NCBI RefSeq assembly: GCF_019774615.1
Contig: NZ_CP081497.1
Location: forward strand, 806,001 to 870,000
DNA: 64,000 nucleotides
Direction of reading: 5' to 3'
DNA from: Streptomyces sp. BHT-5-2
Lineage (GTDB): Bacteria > Actinomycetota > Actinomycetes > Streptomycetales > Streptomycetaceae
This document shows, in pieces, positions 1-8,788 of the stretch (position 1 is its first letter; each line of letters opens with the position of its first letter). The translations under genes and the position numbers were made by a program. The notes under the pieces were generated by a model that had not been told where the DNA came from, did no database searches, and saw nothing but the letters and a program-made list of their open reading frames with translations.

Positions 1-3000
1 GTCGCCGCGCACCCCGCCGATCAGGGCGAACAGGCCCGCAGACACGGCAACTTGGGCTTCGCCCTGCGCATCAGGGCCGCCGCGGACCAGGACCCGGCCG
101 CCGCCCGGGAGAGCGTGACGGTGCTGCGCACGGCCGTGCGGCTCTGCTCCCCGGACGACCCGAACCGCCCGCTGTTCCGCGCCTCGCTCGGCTCCGCACT
201 GACCGTCGCCGCCTCCACCCTCGACGACCCCGCCCTGCTGCCCGAGGCGATCGGCCTGCTGCGCCAGGCGGTCTCCGGGCCGACCCCGGCCCCGCAGCCC
301 GCCGCCGTCCTGTCCGACCTGGGCATGGCGCTCGTCATGCGCGCCATGGACGACGGCGACGACCCCGCCCTCTACGACGAGGGCATCGAACTCTGCCGCC
401 GCGCCGCCTACCTCGCGCCCAACCCCGTCGAGCGCACCGTCTACCTCACCAACCTCGGCCTGTTCCTCCAGGGCCGCGCCCTGCGCACCGACCGCGCCGA
501 CGCCCTGGCCGACGCCCACACCGCCGCCCGCGACGCCGTCGAGGGCGCACCGCCCGGCCACCCGGTGCACGCCCGGGCATGCCTCGTCCTCGCCGGAGTG
601 CTGCGCTCCCGCAACGTGACCAACGGCCGGCTCGCCGACCTGGACGAAGCCGCCGCCCTCGCCCGGCAGGCGTTCGGGGCCACGCCGGCCGGGGACCGTC
701 GCCAACGCGTCGCCCGCGGCACGGAGTTCGCCGATCTGCTGCGGCTGCGCGCGCTCGCGGCCGGCGACCCCGGCGCGCTCGCCGAGCCGATCGCACTGCT
801 CCGCGGCCTCGCACGGGACATCCCGGAGCGCTCGGCGGAGCGGGCCGAGGTACTGCTCCAGCTAGCCCGCTGCCTGACCGCCGCCGGCGGCAACGGCGGC
901 GCCGTCGAGGCCGTGGCACCCACCGCGGGCCGCGGCGCCGGCTCCGCCGACGCGGACGAGGCCATCGACTGCTTCCGCGCCTGCCTGACGCTGCCGCAGC
1001 CCACCGGGACCTTCGAGGCCACCGTGCGGTTCGCCCTCGGCGCCGCCCTCGCCGGCCGTGCCACCCCCGACGACGCGGCCGCCTGGCGGGAGGCGGCCGA
1101 GGAGATGCGCCGCGGCATCGCCCTGCTCCCACCGCGCGACCTGCGCCGCTCGGAGTACCTGTCCGACTTCGGCAGCAGCCACCTACGACGAGCCGTCGCC
1201 ACCGGCACCACCCGTCTCTACGAGGAAGGCGTCCGCCTGCTGCGCGAGGCGCTGGCCTGTGCGCCGGGCACCGACAGCTCCGAGAAGGCGGTGCGCCACT
1301 CGAACCTCGGCGCCGCCCTGGCGACGTTCGGCCGGCGCACCGGCGACGTCGACCTGCTCGCCGAGGCGGTCCGAGCCCACCGCGCCGCCGTCGCCCTCAC
1401 CCCGCCGGACGACCACTTCCGCGTCCACCGCCTCGGCAACCTCGGCGACGCCCTGCAGCACCTGGCGGAAGTCCGCTCGGACCGGAACCTGCTGACGGAG
1501 GCCGTCGAGGTGCTGCGCGAGGCGGTGACCGACGCCGGTCCGGACACCCCCAGCCGGGCCGACGCACTCACCCGCCTCGGCCACGCCCTCCGCTCCCTCA
1601 CCCGCTTCACCGGCGACCCCGAACCGCTCCGGGAGGCCGTCCAGCGGCACCGCGAAGCCTGTGCCGCATCGCCCGGACCGCCCGCCCCGCGCGCTCTCCT
1701 CGGTCTCGCGAACGGCCTGATGGAGCAGTACAGCCACCACCGCGACGAGCAGATCCGCGAAGCGGCGCTGGAGCACTACGCCGCCGCCCTCGCCGCCACC
1801 CCGGCATCGTCCGACGAACGCTTCCTGGTCCTCACCAGCCTCGGCTACGCCGCCTGGGGCCGCGCCGCCACCACCGGCGACGAGACGCTCATGGACACCG
1901 CCGTCGAGCGGCTCCGCGAGGCCGCCGCCACCGTGCCCGCCGGCCACGCCGGCGCCGGCAACGTCCTGACCAACCTCGGCGTCGCCCTGCTCCAACGCGC
2001 CCAGATCACCGGCGACCGCACCTGGCAGGCCGAGGGCGTGGCCGTGCTGCGCCGCGCCGTGGACGAGGGCCCGCCGGACGCCTTCGACCGGGCCGGGCTC
2101 CTCAACAACCTCGCCGAGGCGCTGCGCGGCTGGTACGACATCACCGGCGACCCGGCCGCCGCCGACGAGGCCGCCGCCCTGCTGCGCACCGCGTTGGCGC
2201 GCGAGCACGGCGAGCGGCTCGGCCCCCAGTTCGCCGCGCTCAACCTCGGCCTGCTGCTCCAGAGCCGCGCCTTCACCGAGGAGGAGACCAGCGGCCCCCT
2301 GGCCGCCGAGGCCCGGCGGGCCCTGGAGGACGCGGTGGCCGGCCTCGGTGAGAACCACCCCTGGCGCCCCTTCGCCCTGACCAACCTGGCCGGCGCCCAC
2401 CTGACCGCCGCACAACTCGCCGACGACACTCCCGATCCCGCGGTGGCGCACGGACTCCACCGCGCGGTCACCGCCGCCCGGGAAGCCCTCGCCGGCACCA
2501 CCGACGGCCACCCCGACCAGGCCCGCGCCGAGTGGATCCTGGCCGCCGCCCAGGTACGCCGCGCCCTCCTCGGCGAACCCGTCGACCTGGTGGCGGCGGC
2601 CCGCCTGGCACGCCGTTCCGCGCAGAACCCGGCCTCCCCCCTCACCACCCGCCTGCTGGCCGCCCGTGCCTGGGGCGAGGCCGCCGCACACGCCGGCTGG
2701 GACGCCGGCGCCCTGGCGGGCTACTCCTACGCCGTCGAGCTGCTGCCGCGCCTCGCCCCGCGCAGCCTCGCCCGCACCGACCAGGAAGAACGCCTGCGCG
2801 CGAGCAACGGCCTGGCCGGCGACGCCGCGGCGTTCGCCCTGCGCGCCGGCGACCCCGGCCGGGCCCTGGCACTGCTGGAACAGGGGCGCGGCGTGCTGCT
2901 CGCCCAGGGCCTGGAGAACCGCGCCGACGCCTCACGGCTGCGCACCGTCGCCCCCGCCCTCGCGGCCGAGTTCGAAGAACTCCGCGAGCGGCTGAGCGCC

Positions 3001-4260
3001 GCGCCCGCGCGCGCTCCGGTGATGCTCGACTCCGCCGGCGCCGCCCCGCAGAACGCCGGGCAGAGCGCCGGACTCGACGCCCAGGCCCGGCACGCCCTGG
3101 CCCGCCGCTGGGACGAACTCCTCGCAGAAATTCGGGAGTTACCCGGCTTCGGGGACTTCCTCCGCCCGCCCGCGACACCCCACTTGCTCACCGCCGCCGA
3201 GGGACCCGTCGTCGTCCTCAACGTCAGCGCCTACCGCTCCGACGCCCTGTTGCTGACCGACGCGGGCATCGAGGTGCTCCCGCTGCCCGACCTCACCCCC
3301 GCCGCCGTGGTGGCGCGGGCGGCGGCGTTCGTCGAGAGCGTCGACGAGGCGTACGGCGAGCACGGCGTACCGCGCGCGGTCGCCGCGATGCGCACCCTCG
3401 GCGACATCCTGCACTGGCTGTGGGACGCGGTCGCAAAACCCGTCCTCGACCGGCTCGGCCTGCGGACCGTCCCGTGCGACGGCGAACCCTGGCCCCGGGT
3501 GTGGTGGTGCCCCACCGGCTGGCTGTCCTTCCTGCCGCTGCACGCCGCAGGACACGGCGACCCGGGTTCCGGCACCTGGGTCCTCGACCGGGCCGTCTCC
3601 TCCTACACGCCCACCGTGCGCGCCCTGCTCCAGGCACGCGCCCGCCGGGACCGCGCCCCCCGTCCGCAACCGGCCCCGCTGGTCGTCGCACTCTCCGAAA
3701 CCCCCGGCGGCACGCCCCTGCCGGGCGCCTCCGACGAGGCGGCGCTGCTGGCCGAACTCTTCCCCGGCGGACGGTTCCTGACCGGCGACGCCGCCACCGT
3801 CGCCGCCGTGGGCCGGGCCCTGGCCGAGCACCCCTGGGTGCACTTCAGCTGCCACGGCGTCAGCGACCTGCTCAACCCCTCGGACAGCGGACTGATCCTC
3901 CACGACGGCCGGCTCACCGCCTTCCAGGTCGCCGCCCAGCGCCCGAGCGGCCCGGAGCTGGCCGTGCTGTCCGCCTGCTCCACCTCGCAGGGCGGCATCA
4001 CCCTGCCCGACGAGGCGGTGCAACTGGCGTCCTCCTTCCAACTCGCCGGCTACCCGCATGTGATCGGCACCCTGTGGACCGTCTCCGACAAGCTGGCGAC
4101 CCGCCTCACGGGGGAGTTCTACACCGCCCTCGCCGACGACCTCGCCCACCACCGCCCCCTCGACCCGGCGCTGGCCCTGCACCGGCCCCTGCGCTCGCTC
4201 CGCGACCGTTACGCCCGGGCACCGCACCTGTGGGCGGCCCACATCCACACCGGTGCCTGA
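1..4260 (+). CDS. TPR-CHAT protein, 5' partial
   Basis: The reading frame is open from the first base of the window, so the true start lies to the left; a TTG at 52 is only an internal candidate. Over 1,400 residues are visible. Most of the protein is a repetitive Ala/Leu/Arg-rich helical array with recurring NLG-A-L type motifs every 34-50 residues, typical of TPR-like repeats. The last 350 residues form a CHAT (caspase-like) domain: HFSCHG holds the catalytic His (codon 3853) and LSACST the catalytic Cys (codon 3976), so the protease dyad is intact. CHAT proteins are caspase-family peptidases often used in bacterial signalling or defence; the substrate here is unknown. A TTA leucine codon at 3139 makes bldA-dependent translation possible. 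Confidence 0.9.
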   Translation, partial: VAAHPADQGEQARRHGNLGFALRIRAAADQDPAAARESVTVLRTAVRLCSPDDPNRPLFRASLGSALTVAASTLDDPALLPEAIGLLRQAVSGPTPAPQPAAVLSDLGMALVMRAMDDGDDPALYDEGIELCRRAAYLAPNPVERTVYLTNLGLFLQGRALRTDRADALADAHTAARDAVEGAPPGHPVHARACLVLAGVLRSRNVTNGRLADLDEAAALARQAFGATPAGDRRQRVARGTEFADLLRLRALAAGDPGALAEPIALLRGLARDIPERSAERAEVLLQLARCLTAAGGNGGAVEAVAPTAGRGAGSADADEAIDCFRACLTLPQPTGTFEATVRFALGAALAGRATPDDAAAWREAAEEMRRGIALLPPRDLRRSEYLSDFGSSHLRRAVATGTTRLYEEGVRLLREALACAPGTDSSEKAVRHSNLGAALATFGRRTGDVDLLAEAVRAHRAAVALTPPDDHFRVHRLGNLGDALQHLAEVRSDRNLLTEAVEVLREAVTDAGPDTPSRADALTRLGHALRSLTRFTGDPEPLREAVQRHREACAASPGPPAPRALLGLANGLMEQYSHHRDEQIREAALEHYAAALAATPASSDERFLVLTSLGYAAWGRAATTGDETLMDTAVERLREAAATVPAGHAGAGNVLTNLGVALLQRAQITGDRTWQAEGVAVLRRAVDEGPPDAFDRAGLLNNLAEALRGWYDITGDPAAADEAAALLRTALAREHGERLGPQFAALNLGLLLQSRAFTEEETSGPLAAEARRALEDAVAGLGENHPWRPFALTNLAGAHLTAAQLADDTPDPAVAHGLHRAVTAAREALAGTTDGHPDQARAEWILAAAQVRRALLGEPVDLVAAARLARRSAQNPASPLTTRLLAARAWGEAAAHAGWDAGALAGYSYAVELLPRLAPRSLARTDQEERLRASNGLAGDAAAFALRAGDPGRALALLEQGRGVLLAQGLENRADASRLRTVAPALAAEFEELRERLSAAPARAPVMLDSAGAAPQNAGQSAGLDAQARHALARRWDELLAEIRELPGFGDFLRPPATPHLLTAAEGPVVVLNVSAYRSDALLLTDAGIEVLPLPDLTPAAVVARAAAFVESVDEAYGEHGVPRAVAAMRTLGDILHWLWDAVAKPVLDRLGLRTVPCDGEPWPRVWWCPTGWLSFLPLHAAGHGDPGSGTWVLDRAVSSYTPTVRALLQARARRDRAPRPQPAPLVVALSETPGGTPLPGASDEAALLAELFPGGRFLTGDAATVAAVGRALAEHPWVHFSCHGVSDLLNPSDSGLILHDGRLTAFQVAAQRPSGPELAVLSACSTSQGGITLPDEAVQLASSFQLAGYPHVIGTLWTVSDKLATRLTGEFYTALADDLAHHRPLDPALALHRPLRSLRDRYARAPHLWAAHIHTGA

Positions 4261-4352
4261 AGGGCGGACCGGCGAGGGACGAGTCGCTTGGGGTGAGCGG
4301 CCGCGGCGAAATCCTGTTGCCTACGAGGGAGGCCGCCGACCATCCTCCGGAC

Positions 4353-5015
4353 ATGCACCCCGACAGCCAGCCGGCAACGCACCCCGGCACACGCCCCGAT
4401 ACACACCCCGACACGCACTTCCCCCGGCCCGTGATCGACCTCGGTGACGTGACACTGCGGCGTTTCCAAGCCGAGGCGGACCAAGGGGAGTTCCTCCGGG
4501 CCGTCGAGGAGGCGCGGGACCACCTCCTCCCCTGGATGCCCTGGGCCGCGGACCGGAGCCCGTCCAGAACCATCGAGTTCCTCGACAGCCGGGACCAACT
4601 CTGGGCCGAGGGCAAGGACTTCACCTACGCGATCGTGCTGAACGGGTCGATCGTCGGCTCCTGCGGACTGTTCCGGCGCGACGACACCCCGCCCGACGGC
4701 CGTGAGATCGGCTACTGGCTGCACCCCGCCGCCACCGGCCGCGGTGTGGCGACCAGGGCCGCCCGCGCCCTGGCCGCGGAGGCGTTCCGGCTGCCCGGCG
4801 TCGAGTGGGTCGAGATCGTCCACGACCCGGCCAACCACGCCAGCGGCGCCATCCCGGCCCGCCTCGGCTTCACCGTCCGCTGCCGCCGCCCCGCCGCACG
4901 CATCGCCCCGGCCGAGACCGGCGAGGAACAGATCTGGCGCCTCACCCGCAGCCAGGCACCCCGGGCCCACGCCACCCCACCGGACGGCGACACGACGACC
5001 CACGACAGGGCCTAG
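4353..5015 (+). CDS. GNAT acetyltransferase, RimJ/RimL type
   Basis: 220 aa. The GNAT fold covers about residues 27-200. Motif A reads GYWLHPAATGRGVATRAA, whose GRGVAT matches the acetyl-CoA pyrophosphate loop; a C-terminal Asn-rich turn (PANHASG) fits the RimJ/RimL subfamily that acetylates N-terminal or small amines. The first 23 residues are a His/Pro/Thr-rich run made of short degenerate repeats (THPGT, THPDT), probably disordered. The ATG start was chosen because a GGAGG-like stretch lies upstream and the domain begins soon after; an in-frame GTG at about 4292 is possible. It follows the CHAT gene by 92 bp in the same direction. Substrate unknown. Confidence 0.8.
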   Translation: MHPDSQPATHPGTRPDTHPDTHFPRPVIDLGDVTLRRFQAEADQGEFLRAVEEARDHLLPWMPWAADRSPSRTIEFLDSRDQLWAEGKDFTYAIVLNGSIVGSCGLFRRDDTPPDGREIGYWLHPAATGRGVATRAARALAAEAFRLPGVEWVEIVHDPANHASGAIPARLGFTVRCRRPAARIAPAETGEEQIWRLTRSQAPRAHATPPDGDTTTHDRA

Positions 5016-5072
5016 GACGCCTCCGGCGCCCCGCCGCCCGGCCCGGCGCGTCCTCACCCCTCGCCGTCGGCC

Positions 5073-5864
5073 TCACACGCCGCCGTCCCCGACGGGCCCT
5101 GCGGCACCTCCTCGGGCTCCGTCAGGTCGTCCGTGGGCCGGTAGGTCCTGCGCGCCGAGAACTCCCCGACCAGGTCCTCCAGTTCCTCCTCCGCCCCGCT
5201 CCGGTCCGTCATCGCCCTCTCCTTCCGTCACGCCTGCTGCTGCCGCCGGCGGCAGCAGGACCTCCAGGACGTCCACGTCGGCCGCCCGCAGATACACCCC
5301 CGCCGTGCCGGGAACCCGCCCCAGGAACCTGCCGTCCGGCCCCATGCGGTACTGCGCCTGTAGATAGAGGTCGGCCGGCTGCGGATACGCGGAGGCCGCC
5401 GACCGCGAACCGAGCCAACCTCCCACCCACAGCCCGCTCTTGAGCCGCACCCGCACGAAGCAGGACCCGCGGTCGCGGAAGAGGGCGTCCCAGGCGGTCG
5501 GCGTGGGGTCGTACCGTGCGGACGCGCGCCGCCGGTGCCAGGCGTGCTCCGTCCAGGCAACGGCGGACGGCACCGCGACGACCAGCAACAGCGCGGCCGC
5601 GCCCGCACGTTGGGGATGCCGCAGCACCCCGGTGAGCGGTCCGTGCCCGCCCCCGGCCAGCAGGTCGACCAGCCACGGCCCGGCCACCACGGCGTACCCG
5701 GCGTCCAGCAGCGCACCCGCGGCGATGGCGCGCACCAGGCGGTTCTGCGGCTCCTGCTCGGCGGCCGAACTGCCCTCCAACCGCTCCCGCACCGCCTGGT
5801 AGAACACGCCCGGCAGCACGAGCACCAACAGGATCGTCAGCTGCGCCACCGTCCCCGGAACCAT
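5073..5864 (-). CDS. DUF6338 family membrane protein
   Basis: 263 aa. The N-terminus is a hydrophobic helix followed by LPGVFYQAVRERLEG, characteristic of DUF6338 proteins. Two or three further hydrophobic segments lie at about residues 50-75 and 88-110. The C-terminal half contains a small beta domain (FVRVRLKSGLWVGGWLG) resembling an SH3/Sm-like barrel. A strong ribosome-binding site (AGGTGGGGG) precedes the ATG. No function is established for the family; many members sit singly in actinomycete genomes. Neighbouring genes give no functional clue. Confidence 0.8.
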   Translation of the reverse strand: MVPGTVAQLTILLVLVLPGVFYQAVRERLEGSSAAEQEPQNRLVRAIAAGALLDAGYAVVAGPWLVDLLAGGGHGPLTGVLRHPQRAGAAALLLVVAVPSAVAWTEHAWHRRRASARYDPTPTAWDALFRDRGSCFVRVRLKSGLWVGGWLGSRSAASAYPQPADLYLQAQYRMGPDGRFLGRVPGTAGVYLRAADVDVLEVLLPPAAAAGVTEGEGDDGPERGGGGTGGPGRGVLGAQDLPAHGRPDGARGGAAGPVGDGGV

Positions 5865-6075
5865 CGAACCCCCACCTCGGCACCTTCACCCGACGAGCCC
5901 AGCATGACGCACACCGCGCACCGCCGCCACGGCGGGCCCGTGCTCGCGACGGTCGCGCTCGCCGCCTGCGCCGGGGCGCAGCCACATAGTTGGCGAAGCG
6001 TCAATGCAACGTGCGACGGCGCGGGTCGGACCAGGCGTGGTCCTCCCGCAGCCGCCGTACGTCGTCGTCCCGTCC

Positions 6076-7275
6076 CTACAGCACCCGGTCGGCCCGTGGC
6101 AGGCGGCGGACGGCGTAGGCCACGGTCCAGCACAGCGGCAGTGCCAGCGCGCCGACGAGGGCGAACTTGACTGCGGCCGGGGCGTGCAGCCAGCGGAAGG
6201 CCAGGCCCAGTCCGACCAGTACCGGTGCGTGCAGGAGGTAGACCGCGAAGGCGTGCCGCGAGAGGAAGGCGGCCTTCGGGCCCTGGTGGTTGAGGCGTTC
6301 ACGGAAGAGCACGGTCAGACCCACGACGATGCTCACCGCGAACGTCGACTCCCAGGTGGCCGCGGCCAGGGACTGCCAGGTGCCGTTTCCGTCGACCGTT
6401 CCGCTCGCCGCCGTGGTCAGGATCGGCAGGTAGGCCAGCGTCGCGACGCCCGCGACCACGAAGCCCAGCCGTCCCGTCCGGCGGGAGAGGGTCTGTGCCC
6501 AGCCGCGGCGGTGGGCGAGGACGCCCAGCACGAAGAAGCTGGCGTACTGCGGCAGGAAGCTGGGGGTGGGCAGTCCGAGCACCGGGACGTACACGTCGCT
6601 CGGGACGAGGATGCGCCAGGCGTAGGTGGCGAGGGCCAGGCAGACGGTGAAGACGATGATGCTGCGCGGGCGCAGCGGTCGCTGCGGCTGCGGCGTCGGT
6701 CGGGAAGGCGCCGCCTCGACGGGCGCGGCCTGTGTGCGGCGCGCGGCACGGAACCGGACGAGGGCGTAGACCAGGGCGAACGCCAGCAGCACTTCCACGA
6801 ACCACAGCGGGCCCGGGTCCCAACTCGCCAGGTAGTAGAACCAGTAGGGGAGTGCCTGGCCGCGTTCCGCCATGGTCGACTTGAGCTGGAGGTAGGCGTC
6901 GATGCCGGAGAGGGGGCGGAGGACGAGCAGGAAGGCGAGCAGCGGGATGCCCAGTCGCCTCAGACGGTCCCGGAGGAACGGGCCGGGGCCCTTGCGGTCG
7001 TAGGACGGCGGCGTGAAGTAGCCGGCGATCATGAAGAAGAAGCCCATGAAGAACGCCTGGTTGATCATGACGAAGGCGTCCAGGAGCAGCCCGCTGCCGT
7101 CCTTGGCGGGCTCGGTGTAGTACCAGAGCGGGATGTCGCCGTAGGTGACGGCCGTGTGGTGCAGCACGACCAGCACCGTCAGGGTTATGCGCAGGTTGTC
7201 GACATAGTGCAGGCGCGGGCGCCCGGGCCCGGCGGTGTCGGCGGGCGCCGTTGTGCGCCCGAGGTCGTGTGCCAT
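6076..7275 (-). CDS. Acyltransferase-3 family membrane protein
   Basis: 399 aa. It begins with the family signature LHYVDNLRITLTVLVVLHHT, holding the conserved membrane His pair region, then about ten hydrophobic segments up to residue 390. This matches Acyl_transf_3 (OafA/NodX type) enzymes, which move acyl groups across or within the membrane onto sugars, peptidoglycan or secreted metabolites. A clear ribosome-binding site (GGGGGAAC) sits 4 nt before the ATG. The gene starts 26 bp after the TetR stop, so the two form one operon and the regulator probably controls it. Substrate unknown. Confidence 0.85.
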   Translation of the reverse strand: MAHDLGRTTAPADTAGPGRPRLHYVDNLRITLTVLVVLHHTAVTYGDIPLWYYTEPAKDGSGLLLDAFVMINQAFFMGFFFMIAGYFTPPSYDRKGPGPFLRDRLRRLGIPLLAFLLVLRPLSGIDAYLQLKSTMAERGQALPYWFYYLASWDPGPLWFVEVLLAFALVYALVRFRAARRTQAAPVEAAPSRPTPQPQRPLRPRSIIVFTVCLALATYAWRILVPSDVYVPVLGLPTPSFLPQYASFFVLGVLAHRRGWAQTLSRRTGRLGFVVAGVATLAYLPILTTAASGTVDGNGTWQSLAAATWESTFAVSIVVGLTVLFRERLNHQGPKAAFLSRHAFAVYLLHAPVLVGLGLAFRWLHAPAAVKFALVGALALPLCWTVAYAVRRLPRADRVL

Positions 7276-7301
7276 GGAAGTTCCCCCGTTTTCGGTGTGG
7301 T

Positions 7302-7976
7302 TCAGGAATCGGCGCGCTGGTCGGCCCGGGTGGCCTGCCAGAAGAGATCGGTGATCTCACGGGCGTGCGCCATGAGGTCGTGCTCGGGGTGGACGCTCCA
7401 GTACGCGAACATGTTGTCGATCGCGGCCTGGAGGCTGACGGCCATCACCCGCACGTCGAACGGACGGAGTTCCCCGCTCTCCTGGCCCGCGCGGAAGATG
7501 CCCTCCGCGTGGGCGTAGATCGGCTCGCTGGAGGCGATCCCGTAGCGGAGGTCGCCGTCCTCGGAGCGGAAGTGCGTGAAGATCTCGCCGAGCGCGGCGA
7601 GTTGGGCCCGGTGTTCGGCCATGTACTCGGCGAGCGAGCCGATGTAGACGCGCAGCCAGACGTCCGTACCGGACTCTCCCGCGAGGCGGGACGCGACGAA
7701 GGTGCCGAGCGCGTCGTAGACCTGCTCGACGGCCCGCTCGATCAACTCGTTCTTGCCGGCGAAGTGATACGAGATCACGCCCTTGCTGATGCCCGCCCGT
7801 TCGGCGATCTGGGCCATCGAAGCCTTCGCGAACCCCCGTTCCGCAATGACCTCGATGGCAGCTTCGATGATCTGGGCCCGGCGCACCTTCTCGATGAGGG
7901 AGCGTTCTGGCTCCGATGCCTTCCGTCCGCCGCTCCCGCTGCCGTGCTGGCCGCCTGGCCCACTTTCTGACCGCAT
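7302..7976 (-). CDS. TetR family regulator
   Basis: 224 aa. The helix-turn-helix lies near residues 20-65, with MAQIAERAGISKGVISYHFAGKN matching the TetR recognition region. The C-terminal ligand domain includes a Trp/Leu-rich segment (DVWLRVYIGSLAEYMAEH). The ATG at 7976 is preferred to the TTG two codons upstream (7982). A near-palindrome (7987-8002) lies 11 bp before the ATG and should bind the protein, giving autoregulation together with the downstream acyltransferase gene. It is divergent from the GNAT gene at 8118. Confidence 0.9.
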   Translation of the reverse strand: MRSESGPGGQHGSGSGGRKASEPERSLIEKVRRAQIIEAAIEVIAERGFAKASMAQIAERAGISKGVISYHFAGKNELIERAVEQVYDALGTFVASRLAGESGTDVWLRVYIGSLAEYMAEHRAQLAALGEIFTHFRSEDGDLRYGIASSEPIYAHAEGIFRAGQESGELRPFDVRVMAVSLQAAIDNMFAYWSVHPEHDLMAHAREITDLFWQATRADQRADS

Positions 7977-7986
7977 GGCCAAAAAT

Positions 7987-8002
7987 TTAGCCGGTCGGCC
8001 AA
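7987..8002. promoter_or_regulatory. Probable TetR operator
   Basis: Sixteen bases, TTAGCCGGTCGGCCAA, form an imperfect palindrome (12 of 16 positions symmetrical). It lies just upstream of the TetR start and in the divergent region with the GNAT gene. An extra half-site (TTGGCC read leftward) lies at 7977-7982. Binding by the adjacent TetR is inferred from position. Confidence 0.6.
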
Positions 8003-8117
8003 GCTATGTCCAGGTGACGACCGGGCGAGGTCGGAGGCCGGGGGCGATCACGCCAACTCGGGCTCCATGGGCGGGAGGTGGCGTGGTGCGTCGGAGCGGG
8101 TGTGGCACGATGCCGTG

Positions 8118-8753
8118 ATGAAGTCCAGTTCGCTCCGGCCGGCCACCGCGCCGGTCGCTGAGCCAGTCACCGTGCCGGGCGCCGTACCGGCCGTCGTGCC
8201 CGCCGGTCGCATGGCCCGAAACGCCCAGCCGGTGCTCGACCTGCCCGATGGAGGGGAACTGCGCCCCTGGCGCCGCTCCGACGCCGAGGTCCTGCTGACT
8301 GCCGCCCAGGACCCGGAGATTCGCCACTGGAACCGCCTTCTGGTGGCGACGACCGAGGAGGCCCACCAGCGCATCGAGCGAATGCACCAGCGGTGGCAGG
8401 CCGAGCAGAGCGCGATCTGGGCGATCGCCCGGCCGGACGGTGCGGCCGTGGGGCTGATCGGCTGGGGCGATATCGACCTCGGGGGCGGCAGCGCCGAGAT
8501 CCTCTACTGGATTCTGCCCGCCGCCCGCGGCGGCGGGGTCGTCGTCGAGGCCACCCGGCGCGTGAGCCGGTGGGCACTGGACGACCTGGGGCTGCATCGG
8601 CTGCGGCTGTGCCACTCGGTGGCCAATCCCGCGTCCTGCCGGGTCGCGGTCAAGGCCGGCTACACCCTCGAAGGCACCATGCGCAGCGCCCTGTTGCACG
8701 CGGACGGCTGGCACGACGAGCATCTGCACGCGCTCGTACAGGGAGATATCTGA
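8118..8753 (+). CDS. GNAT acetyltransferase
   Basis: 211 aa. The fold occupies about residues 40-210: a first strand ELRPWRRSDAEVLL, motif A YWILPAARGGGVVVEATRRVSRWA and a closing GYTLEGTMRSALLHADGWHDEHL, typical of RimJ/RimL-like N-acetyltransferases. The acetyl-CoA loop is RGGGVVVE rather than the usual QxxGxG/A. The first 35 residues are Ala/Pro/Val-rich and have no domain match; an ATG at 8211 would remove them. The 3' end has been partly duplicated (8739-8770). Substrate unknown. Confidence 0.8.
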   Translation: MKSSSLRPATAPVAEPVTVPGAVPAVVPAGRMARNAQPVLDLPDGGELRPWRRSDAEVLLTAAQDPEIRHWNRLLVATTEEAHQRIERMHQRWQAEQSAIWAIARPDGAAVGLIGWGDIDLGGGSAEILYWILPAARGGGVVVEATRRVSRWALDDLGLHRLRLCHSVANPASCRVAVKAGYTLEGTMRSALLHADGWHDEHLHALVQGDI

Positions 8754-8770
8754 TCCAGGGCGACATCTGA
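8739..8770 (+). repeat. 15-bp tandem duplication at gene end
   Basis: The last four codons plus stop of the GNAT gene (8739-8753) are repeated at 8756-8770 with 13 of 15 bases identical. The offset is 17 bp, so the copy is out of frame and lies behind the real stop. It looks like a recent replication-slippage scar. Confidence 0.75.
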
Positions 8771-8788
8771 CCCGCCCCACTTGGCGGA

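Noticed and set aside
5904..6030. Short frame with a lipobox-like LAAC (MTHTAHRRHGG...)
   Set aside because: It looks like a lipoprotein start, but there is no ribosome-binding site and the sequence after about 30 residues has no coding character. Could be a remnant, not enough to call.
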